A stretch of DNA of 8,958 bases, taken from NCBI GenBank assembly GCA_007134805.1, contig SLKB01000145.1, positions 1 to 8,958 on the forward strand, read 5' to 3'. Position 1 is the first letter of the stretch. Every line of letters begins with the position of its first letter. This DNA comes from Paracoccaceae bacterium (GTDB taxonomy: Bacteria > Pseudomonadota > Alphaproteobacteria > Rhodobacterales > Rhodobacteraceae). Positions 1 to 5,150 of this stretch are shown here, in pieces. Under the pieces are notes generated by a model. That model ran no database searches and was not told the DNA's origin. It was given only the letters and a program-made list of their open reading frames with translations. Both the position numbers and the translations under genes were made by a program.

Positions 1-63
1 GCGGCGCCGACGGCCGCCATCATTGATGATCTCAATTCCAGACATAAGCACGTGCTCAGGCAT
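1..63 (-). CDS. IS orfA transposase subunit, N-terminal fragment (partial)
   Basis: An open frame of 21 codons runs from ATG at 63 to the left window edge with no stop. It reads MPEHVLMSGIEIINDGGRRR followed by one more R. OrfA proteins of IS2-type elements begin with a short variable leader and then a run of arginines before the helix-turn-helix (IS2 has a GPEKRRRR stretch), so this fits the DNA-binding subunit that is joined to OrfB by frameshifting to give the active transposase. A TGGAGG ribosome-binding site lies on the minus strand at about 73-78, nine bases before the ATG, which favours this start over the internal Met at 45. Only 21 residues are visible, so the call rests mainly on the adjacent IS terminus. 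An IS66-type TnpA also has an arginine-rich start and is the main alternative. Confidence 0.5.
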   Translation of the reverse strand, partial: MPEHVLMSGIEIINDGGRRRR

Positions 64-119
64 AAACCTAAGCCTCCATGTTCATGCCTGACTGTCCGGT
101 CGAAATGGGGGCCAGTTCA
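1..119 (-). mobile_element. End of an IS3-family (IS2-like) insertion sequence
   Basis: Read on the minus strand, the stretch begins at about position 119 with TGAACTGGCCCCC, followed after a short gap by CCGGACAG. From memory this closely resembles the left terminal repeat of IS2 (TAGACTGGCCCCC, then CCAGACA). About 57 bases inside this end an ORF starts on the minus strand with an N-terminus like IS2-group OrfA, which is the distance and orientation expected for the left end of such an element. The rest of the element, including the transposase OrfB and the right terminal repeat, lies outside the window, so completeness cannot be judged. The terminus and the ORF start are seen directly; the family assignment is by recall. 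The exact outer base could be off by one or two. Confidence 0.68.
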
Positions 120-155
120 GCCTGCCCTGAAATAGCCCGCGCCCCGGCACGCAAG

Positions 156-188
156 CTGCATTGCACCGTCTGGCAGGCATGTTACAAC
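156..188 (+). promoter_or_regulatory. Candidate PhaR-type operator and weak phaA promoter
   Basis: Positions 157-165 read TGCATTGCA, two TGCA half-sites about one base, lying in the context CTGC-ATT-GCAC. PhaR, the polyhydroxybutyrate-sensing repressor of Paracoccus and Rhodobacter, is known to bind TGC-rich sites of the form CTGC-N3/4-GCAG, so this is a plausible operator upstream of phaA. A weak sigma-70-like pair, TTGCAC (161-166) and TACAAC (183-188) with a 16-base spacer, overlaps it; each hexamer matches consensus at only 3-4 positions. The palindrome is seen directly; binding and promoter activity are inferred. It lies within the 138-bp native leader between the IS end and phaA. Confidence 0.3.
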
Positions 189-257
189 GAGGTTGGCTTC
201 GGCGGCAGAGGCACGCGCTTCTGCCCGTACACCAAAGGTATGGAGAGAGGAGTTCCC

Positions 258-1430
258 ATGACCAACGTAGTGATCGTATCCGCCGCCCGAACAGCTGTCG
301 GGTCTTTTGGAGGGGGGTTCGCGACGATCCCCGCGCATGATCTCGGCGCGGCCGTGCTCGAGGCGGTCGTGGCCCGCGCGGGTATCGACAAGGCAGAGGT
401 CTCGGAAACGATTCTCGGACAGGTGCTCACAGCAGGGCAGGGGCAGAATCCTGCGCGTCAGGCTCATGTCAATGCTGGCCTGCCCATTGAATCCGCGGCC
501 TGGTCCATCAACCAGGTCTGCGGCTCGGGTCTGCGCGCCGTGGCACTGGGCGCGCAGCATATCCAGCTTGGCGATGCCGAAATCGTGCTGGCGGGCGGTC
601 AGGAAAACATGACGCTGAGCCCCCATGTCGCGCATCTGCGTGCCGGCCAGAAGATGGGCGATCTCAAGATGATCGACACGATGATTCGCGACGGGCTCTG
701 GGACGCGTTCAACGGTTATCACATGGGCCAGACTGCAGAGAACGTCGCCGAGAAATGGCAGATCACCCGCGAAGAGCAGGACACATTCGCGGTTGCCAGC
801 CAGAACAAGGCCGAAGCCGCGCAGAAGGCAGGCCGCTTCAAGGACGAGATCACGCCCTTCACCGTCAAGACCCGCAAGGGTGATATCGTGGTCGAGGATG
901 ACGAGTATATTCGCCACGGCGCCACTATCGAGGCGATGCAGAAACTGCGCCCGGCCTTTTCCAAAGACGGTTCGGTGACCGCGGCCAATGCCTCGGGGCT
1001 CAATGACGGGGCAGCAGCGGTTATGCTGATGAGCGCCGAGGAAGCCGAAAAGCGTGGCCTGACACCGCTTGCGCGTATCGCGAGCTATGCGACTGCGGGA
1101 CTCGACCCGTCGATCATGGGGGTCGGGCCGATCCATGCCAGCCGCAAGGCGCTTGCCAAGGCCGGCTGGTCACCGGAGGATCTCGACCTTGTCGAGGCCA
1201 ACGAGGCCTTCGCCGCGCAGGCCTGTGCCGTGAACAAGGACATGGGTTGGGATCCGGAGAAAGTGAACGTCAATGGTGGCGCAATCGCGATCGGCCATCC
1301 GATCGGCGCATCGGGCTGCCGAATCCTGAACACGCTTCTCTTCGAGATGCAGCGCCGCGATGCCAAAAAGGGCCTTGCCACGCTGTGCATCGGGGGCGGC
1401 ATGGGTGTCGCGATGTGTCTGGAACGCTGA
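258..1430 (+). CDS. phaA: Acetyl-CoA acetyltransferase (beta-ketothiolase) PhaA
   Basis: This 390-residue thiolase condenses two acetyl-CoA into acetoacetyl-CoA in the cytosol, the first step of polyhydroxybutyrate synthesis. The N-terminus has the thiolase signature [15 protein letters not shown]. The acyl-accepting nucleophile is Cys88 in [11 protein letters not shown]. The C-terminal catalytic pair is His347 in [10 protein letters not shown] and Cys377 in TLCIGGGMG. All three sit one residue before their counterparts in the well-studied Zoogloea enzyme, and the length is normal. I chose ATG at 258 because the purine-rich GGAGAGAGGAG lies just upstream and the protein then begins at the conserved position. 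The frame stays open back to 78, but that extension has no thiolase similarity and crosses the IS boundary. phaB follows 92 bp downstream, which marks this as the biosynthetic thiolase rather than a fatty-acid oxidation one. A degradative acetyl-CoA acetyltransferase role remains possible. Confidence 0.95.
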   Translation: MTNVVIVSAARTAVGSFGGGFATIPAHDLGAAVLEAVVARAGIDKAEVSETILGQVLTAGQGQNPARQAHVNAGLPIESAAWSINQVCGSGLRAVALGAQHIQLGDAEIVLAGGQENMTLSPHVAHLRAGQKMGDLKMIDTMIRDGLWDAFNGYHMGQTAENVAEKWQITREEQDTFAVASQNKAEAAQKAGRFKDEITPFTVKTRKGDIVVEDDEYIRHGATIEAMQKLRPAFSKDGSVTAANASGLNDGAAAVMLMSAEEAEKRGLTPLARIASYATAGLDPSIMGVGPIHASRKALAKAGWSPEDLDLVEANEAFAAQACAVNKDMGWDPEKVNVNGGAIAIGHPIGASGCRILNTLLFEMQRRDAKKGLATLCIGGGMGVAMCLER

Positions 1431-1438
1431 AGGAAAGG

Positions 1439-1467
1439 GGTGATGCGCGATATTGTTGCGCATCACC
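1439..1467 (+). repeat. Perfect 10-bp inverted repeat between phaA and phaB
   Basis: GGTGATGCGC at 1439-1448 is exactly complementary to GCGCATCACC at 1458-1467, with a 9-base loop. In RNA this would form a stable intercistronic hairpin nine bases after the phaA stop. No T-run follows, so it is not a classical intrinsic terminator. It might stabilise the 3' end of phaA mRNA, cause partial attenuation between the two genes, or act as DNA as a 29-bp palindromic operator. Its arm GCATCACC recurs before trkA at 6550-6557. Confidence 0.7.
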
Positions 1468-1481
1468 GCAGGTTTGACTAG

Positions 1482-1498
1482 CGTTTGTTCTGCAAACG
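1482..1498 (+). repeat. Small hairpin upstream of phaB
   Basis: CGTTTG at 1482-1487 pairs with CAAACG at 1493-1498 across a 5-base loop. The structure ends about ten bases before the phaB Shine-Dalgarno sequence AAGGAGGGG (1509-1517). It may be a minor element of the phaB leader. The pairing is seen directly; any role is a guess, and a 6-bp stem could arise by chance. Confidence 0.3.
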
Positions 1499-1522
1499 AA
1501 AATCTCTGAAGGAGGGGACAGA

Positions 1523-2245
1523 ATGGGACGAGTGGCTCTGGTCACAGGGGGGTCGCGCGGGATTGGCGCGGCAATTTCGAAGGCGCTGAAGGAAAAAGGC
1601 TACAAGGTTGCCGCAACCTATGCCGGCAACGATGAGGCGGCGGCAAAATTCACCGAAGAGACCGGCATCAAGACCTACAAGTGGAACGCGGCCGATTACG
1701 AGGCGTCGAAGGCCGGGGTCGCCAAGGTCGAAGAAGAGCTTGGGCCGATCGAGGTCGTGGTCGCCAATGCCGGCATCACCCGCGACGCGCCCTTCCACAA
1801 GATGACTCCAGAACAGTGGAAAGAGGTGATCGACACCAACCTCACGGGTGTGTTCAACACCGTGCATCCGATCTGGCCCGGTATGCGCGAGCGCAAATTC
1901 GGCCGCGTGGTCGTGATCTCTTCGGTCAACGGGCAGAAGGGTCAATTCGCGCAGGTGAACTACGCGGCCACCAAGGCGGGCGATATCGGAATTGTGCGGA
2001 GCCTCGCTCAGGAAGGTGCACGCTTCGGGATCACGGCAAACGCCGTCTGCCCGGGATATATCGCCACCGAGATGGTGATGGCCGTGCCCGAAAAGGTGCG
2101 CGAAAGCATCATATCCGGCATCCCCGCCGGCAGGCTCGGCGAGCCCGAAGAGATAGCACGTTGCGTGGCCTTCCTCGTGTCCGATGACGCCGAGTTCATC
2201 AATGGCTCGACCATAAGCGCGAATGGCGCGCAATTCTTCGGCTGA
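1523..2245 (+). CDS. phaB: Acetoacetyl-CoA reductase PhaB (SDR family)
   Basis: This 240-residue short-chain dehydrogenase reduces acetoacetyl-CoA to (R)-3-hydroxybutyryl-CoA, normally with NADPH, giving the monomer for PHB synthase. The Rossmann glycine motif is TGGSRGIG at residues 8-15. NAG is at 82-84, the structural Asn is N106 in DTNLTGVF, and the catalytic Ser134 and the Tyr147-x3-Lys151 motif lie in ISSVNGQKG and NYAATKAG. The stretches TYAGNDEAA and GITRDAPFHKMT are typical of PhaB rather than FabG. The strong ribosome-binding site AAGGAGGGG six bases before the ATG fixes the start. It follows phaA on the same strand with a 92-bp gap containing two hairpins, and an intrinsic terminator closes the unit. 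A FabG-type 3-oxoacyl-ACP reductase is the only serious alternative and is made unlikely by the phaA neighbour. Confidence 0.95.
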   Translation: MGRVALVTGGSRGIGAAISKALKEKGYKVAATYAGNDEAAAKFTEETGIKTYKWNAADYEASKAGVAKVEEELGPIEVVVANAGITRDAPFHKMTPEQWKEVIDTNLTGVFNTVHPIWPGMRERKFGRVVVISSVNGQKGQFAQVNYAATKAGDIGIVRSLAQEGARFGITANAVCPGYIATEMVMAVPEKVRESIISGIPAGRLGEPEEIARCVAFLVSDDAEFINGSTISANGAQFFG

Positions 2246-2271
2246 GCTTGGCCCGGCACCGGCCGAATCGA

Positions 2272-2305
2272 AAACGGCCCGCATCGCGCGGGCCGTTTGC
2301 TTTTT
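2272..2305 (+). terminator. Intrinsic terminator after phaB, possibly bidirectional
   Basis: AAACGGCCCGC (2272-2282) and GCGGGCCGTTT (2288-2298) form an 11-bp perfect stem with a 5-base loop, followed by GC and five T residues (2301-2305). This is a textbook rho-independent terminator 26 bases after the phaB stop. On the minus strand the stem is followed by TTTT, so it can also serve the convergent DUF465 gene, whose stop is at 2321. Confidence 0.92.
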
Positions 2306-2320
2306 GATCTGTCTATCGCC

Positions 2321-2488
2321 TTATGCGTGTGACAGACGCACGATTTCTTCCTTCAGACGCAATTTCTGCTTTTTCAATTCTGCAATCTCGAGATCGCTCA
2401 CGCCCGGGCTTCGCTGTGCGGATTCGACCTTGTCAGAGAGGTTTTCATGCTTTCGGCGGAGTTCTTCGATATGGGAACTCAATGACAT
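2321..2488 (-). CDS. Small DUF465 (YdcH-like) coiled-coil protein
   Basis: A 55-residue protein beginning MSLSSHIEELRRKHENLSDK and ending EEIVRLSHA. Its make-up is strongly helical and charged: one helix at about 2-25, a short break with Ser-Pro-Gly at 27-29, then a second helix at about 31-53 rich in Lys and Glu with Leu/Ile at heptad spacing. That matches the DUF465/YdcH family of tiny helical-hairpin proteins, which are common in alphaproteobacteria and have no agreed function. The start at 2488 is supported by AGGAGG (complement of 2495-2500) six bases upstream; an ATG four bases further upstream is in another frame and stops early. The gene converges on phaB across a shared terminator and diverges from ntrY. 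The protein is probably cytosolic, as there is no signal peptide or membrane segment. Confidence 0.85.
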   Translation of the reverse strand: MSLSSHIEELRRKHENLSDKVESAQRSPGVSDLEIAELKKQKLRLKEEIVRLSHA

Positions 2489-2521
2489 TCATTTCCTCCT
2501 TCTCTGAATGGAATACTGCTA

Positions 2522-2551
2522 TGTCACCACAGCCCACCAAAGTTGTCACCA
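2522..2551. repeat. Direct repeat TGTCACCA, 22-bp spacing
   Basis: TGTCACCA occurs at 2522-2529 and again at 2544-2551, a start-to-start distance of 22 bp, or about two helical turns. The pair lies 34-63 bp upstream of the DUF465 start, where that gene's promoter should be, so it could be an operator read from the minus strand as TGGTGACA. The repeats are seen directly; a regulatory role is inference. Confidence 0.35.
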
Positions 2552-2774
2552 AAAATCGATGTGACCGCGACGATTTGCATCCGCGCGCTTACTCGTAATG
2601 GTTGTGGTGCGTCCTTTGTCGGCACCAGCGTATCGGACGGCTGCGCGGAGAGGATCGCTGCGCGGATCCATAGCCGCGTTATGCGATTCGGAGGTGCGAG
2701 AGCCCATGGTGCAAATCGGTTCGGGTAGATGCTCCGTCGATGCAAGAGGCGCGCCTGAGCGCGTGATTTCGATG

Positions 2775-2780
2775 TAGAAT
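2775..2780 (+). promoter_or_regulatory. Candidate -10 element for ntrY
   Basis: TAGAAT (2775-2780) matches the TATAAT consensus at five of six positions and sits in a locally AT-rich patch of an otherwise GC-rich region. It lies within a short dyad, TGTA-GAAT-TACA (2774-2785). No convincing -35 hexamer is found 16-18 bp upstream, so if it is a promoter it probably needs an activator. Transcription starting near 2787 would give a leader of about 78 bases. Confidence 0.3.
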
Positions 2781-2801
2781 TACAACAACACCTGTGGCAA
2801 G

Positions 2802-2852
2802 GTCGCCTCAGAACACCCTGCGATCAGGGCAGCGACACTCGGCCGATGAGGC
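2802..2852 (+). promoter_or_regulatory. Potential structured leader (alternative stems) before ntrY
   Basis: CCCTG (2816-2820) and CAGGG (2825-2829) form a small tetraloop hairpin. It can be enclosed by GTCGC (2802-2806) with GCGAC (2832-2836). A competing stem pairs GCCTCA (2805-2810) with TGAGGC (2847-2852), which ends exactly where the ntrY Shine-Dalgarno region AAGGGGGG begins (2853). The two outer stems share bases 2805-2806 and so compete. This could affect access to the ntrY start, but the stems are short and may be fortuitous. Confidence 0.3.
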
Positions 2853-2864
2853 AAGGGGGGGGCT

Positions 2865-5150
2865 TTGTCACACGTGGCTTTCGGCAGAGCCATGCCTTGG
2901 CGTCATCTCTGGCGCCGCGCAGCGTCACCGCGACTGCACGGCTGGCTGACCCTCGGCCTCGTGCTGCTGGGCCCGGTGCTTGTCCTACTGACGCTTCTGG
3001 CGCTGGGGCCGCTGGGTCAGATGTTCGATTCGCGCGGGCTTCTGCTGATCCTGTTGACGGATCTGGTCTATGTGCTGATCGTCGCGGCGCTCGTGGCGAT
3101 GCGCGTTGCGCGGCTGGTCGCGGACCGACGCTCGGACTCGGCGGGGGCGAAACTGCATCTTCGGCTCTCGACGCTCTTTGCCACGATCGCGCTCTTGCCG
3201 ACAGTGACAGTGGCTGTATTCGCGGCGATCACGCTCAATGTCGGGCTTGAGGGGTGGTTTTCGGACCGGGTCCAGCGGGTGGTGGGCAATTCGCTTGCAG
3301 CGGCCGAGGCCTATCAACTGGAGCAGGAGCGCGACTTGCGCACCGATGCAGGCGAGCTTGCCGCCTATCTCGACACAGTGCGGCGGGTCTTCCCGCTGCT
3401 GGGCGAGGGGGAGTTGCGCTCGCTTCTCTCGGAAGCGCAGGGCCAGATCCAGCGTGGGCTGCGCGTGGCCTTCATCATCGATGGCGAGGGCGAGATCCGC
3501 GCACGTGGCGAGCGCTCCTACCGCTTTAATTTCACGCCACCCGATCTCGAGGATCTGGCGCGCGCGCAAGACGGGATCGTGGTGATCCGGGACTGGCCCA
3601 ACAACGAATTTCGCGCGTTGGTTGCGCTCGAGAATTTCTTCGACAGATATCTCTACGTCGCGCGCGAGGTCGATGGCGAGATCCTGAGCCTGCTTGACGA
3701 GACCCGCGAGACGGTCGCCTTCTACCAGCAACTCGAGCGCGACCGGGGCCAGCTTCTGTTCCAGTTCGGCGCGCTGTACCTCGGATTTGCGTTGATCCTG
3801 ATCCTCGCGGCTGTGTGGCTTGGCATGAATTTTGCCGAGCGCCTGGCGCGCCCCGTGGGGCGGCTTGCGTCGGCCGCCGAGAGGGTCGGCAACGGCGATC
3901 TGGACGTGCGCGTCCACGTCGCCAATGATGATGACGAGATTGCGCTTCTTGGCCGGGTGTTCAACCAGATGACCCTGCAACTCAAGGGCCAGCGAGAGAC
4001 ACTGCTGGAGAATACCCGACAGATCGAGGCGCGGCGGCGGCTGTTCGATTCGGTTCTGGGTTCGGTCACGGCCGGGGTTATCGGACTCGATGATGAGGGG
4101 CGGGTCGAGTTCATCAATCGCGCGGCCGAGACCATGCTCGAGATCACTGGCGAGAGCGCGCAGGGCGCGCTGCTGGCCGAGATCGTCCCCGAATTCGGCC
4201 CCCTTGTCGAGCGGTTGCGCAGTGCGCCAGTTGGTCAGGTCCGCGTGCAGGAAGAGCTTCGCCTCACGCGCAGCGGGCGCCTGGAGACGCTTCTGGTCCG
4301 CGTGGCCGAGCGGCGGCGCAGTGACGGTCGGCTTGAAGGGTTCGTGGTGGCCTTCGACGATGTGAGCGAGTTGGTCAGCGCCCAGCGCATGGCCGCCTGG
4401 GGGGATGTCGCGCGCCGGATCGCGCATGAAATCAAGAACCCCCTCACCCCCATCCAGTTGTCCGCGGGCCGGATCGAGCGGAAATTCTCGCGCAAGCTGG
4501 AGGAAGCCGATGCCGCAAGTCTTGCGCAACTCACCTCGGTCATCGTGCGCCAGACCGAAGACCTGCGGCGGATCGTCGACGAATTCTCGCGCTTCGCGCG
4601 AATGCCCGAACCCGACCGCCGTCCGCGCGATCTCTGCGCCATTTTGCGCGAATCGATCCTGCTTCAGGAAAGCGGCCAGCCCGAGGTGCACTTCACGGCC
4701 GAACTGCCCGATCGCGCGGTCATGGTCGAGGTGGACGAGACGATGATGGCGCAGGCCTTCACCAACCTCATGAAGAACGCAGGCGAGGCGATCCAGTCGC
4801 GCCAGCAGGAGGCCCCTGACATTGAATTCACCCCTCGGATCAAGGTCAGTTTCAACCTGCGCGACGAGGACCTGCGCATCACCATCGCCGACAATGGGAT
4901 CGGGTTGCCCGAAGACCGGGTGCGGCTGTTCGAGCCCTATGTGACCACACGCAGCGAAGGCACCGGACTCGGGCTGCCCATCGTGCGCAAGATCATCGAG
5001 GAACATGGCGGCAGCCTGCGGCTTGACGATGCCCCGGTCTTCGAGGACGACACGTGTGCAGGCGCGATGGCCGTGATCTGGTTGCCGCGCATGACGCCCG
5101 AACGCGCGGCGGCCACTACAGACAAGGAAATGGCGGAAGTTAAGGCATGA
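2865..5150 (+). CDS. ntrY: Sensor histidine kinase NtrY
   Basis: Membrane histidine kinase of 761 residues from the TTG at 2865, the usual NtrY size; it phosphorylates its partner NtrX. Hydrophobic segments lie at about 28-50, 58-80, 103-125 and 300-321. An extracytoplasmic sensor region (about 126-299) is followed by a HAMP linker (about 322-375, ending in DEIALLGRVFNQM) and a PAS domain (about 390-500). The HisKA phospho-acceptor is His521 in RIAHEIKNPLTPIQLS. In the ATPase domain the N box is NLMKNAGEA (634-642), G1 is DNGIG (676-680), the F box is FEPY (689-692) and G2 is GTGLGLPIV (699-707). The TTG start follows AAGGGGG at 5-base spacing; in-frame alternatives are GTG at 2874 and ATG at 2892, neither with a better ribosome site, so the first 9 residues are uncertain. 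It overlaps ntrX by 4 bp (ATGA). Unlike the common alphaproteobacterial order, no ntrBC lies immediately upstream. Confidence 0.93.
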   Translation: MSHVAFGRAMPWRHLWRRAASPRLHGWLTLGLVLLGPVLVLLTLLALGPLGQMFDSRGLLLILLTDLVYVLIVAALVAMRVARLVADRRSDSAGAKLHLRLSTLFATIALLPTVTVAVFAAITLNVGLEGWFSDRVQRVVGNSLAAAEAYQLEQERDLRTDAGELAAYLDTVRRVFPLLGEGELRSLLSEAQGQIQRGLRVAFIIDGEGEIRARGERSYRFNFTPPDLEDLARAQDGIVVIRDWPNNEFRALVALENFFDRYLYVAREVDGEILSLLDETRETVAFYQQLERDRGQLLFQFGALYLGFALILILAAVWLGMNFAERLARPVGRLASAAERVGNGDLDVRVHVANDDDEIALLGRVFNQMTLQLKGQRETLLENTRQIEARRRLFDSVLGSVTAGVIGLDDEGRVEFINRAAETMLEITGESAQGALLAEIVPEFGPLVERLRSAPVGQVRVQEELRLTRSGRLETLLVRVAERRRSDGRLEGFVVAFDDVSELVSAQRMAAWGDVARRIAHEIKNPLTPIQLSAGRIERKFSRKLEEADAASLAQLTSVIVRQTEDLRRIVDEFSRFARMPEPDRRPRDLCAILRESILLQESGQPEVHFTAELPDRAVMVEVDETMMAQAFTNLMKNAGEAIQSRQQEAPDIEFTPRIKVSFNLRDEDLRITIADNGIGLPEDRVRLFEPYVTTRSEGTGLGLPIVRKIIEEHGGSLRLDDAPVFEDDTCAGAMAVIWLPRMTPERAAATTDKEMAEVKA

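Larger units (their letters stand above)
2489..2864. other. 376-bp divergent intergenic region, no supported gene
   Basis: This stretch separates the minus-strand DUF465 gene from ntrY. Short open frames exist on both strands (about 2524-2745 minus and 2543-2728 plus), but both start with TTG, have no ribosome-binding site and give low-complexity Arg/Ala-rich products, so I do not call them. I find no tRNA, no CRISPR repeats and no recognisable remnant of ntrC. It does hold an 8-bp direct repeat at 22-bp spacing (2522-2551), a 10-bp direct repeat (2640-2666), an AT-rich -10-like site (2775-2780) and a structured leader before ntrY (2802-2852). Confidence 0.6.

Noticed and set aside
78..257. 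In-frame 60-codon N-terminal extension of phaA
   Set aside because: It has no thiolase similarity, no ribosome-binding site, starts inside the IS terminus, and PhaA begins naturally at 258 behind a good Shine-Dalgarno sequence.
117..1136. Minus-strand open frame opposite phaA
   Set aside because: A shadow of the thiolase gene with low-complexity sequence.
1478..2284. Minus-strand open frame opposite phaB
   Set aside because: It is antisense to a textbook SDR gene and overlaps the terminator; no domain seen.
2543..2728. Possible 61-codon gene on the plus strand in the same region
   Set aside because: TTG start, no ribosome-binding site, and Arg/Ala-rich product of the kind random GC-rich DNA gives.
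2524..2745. Possible 73-codon gene on the minus strand between DUF465 and ntrY
   Set aside because: TTG start without a ribosome-binding site and no recognisable features in the product.
2846..3250. 134-codon plus-strand frame overlapping the ntrY start
   Set aside because: It is out of frame with ntrY; the ntrY frame gives clear membrane helices over the same bases while this one gives low-complexity sequence.
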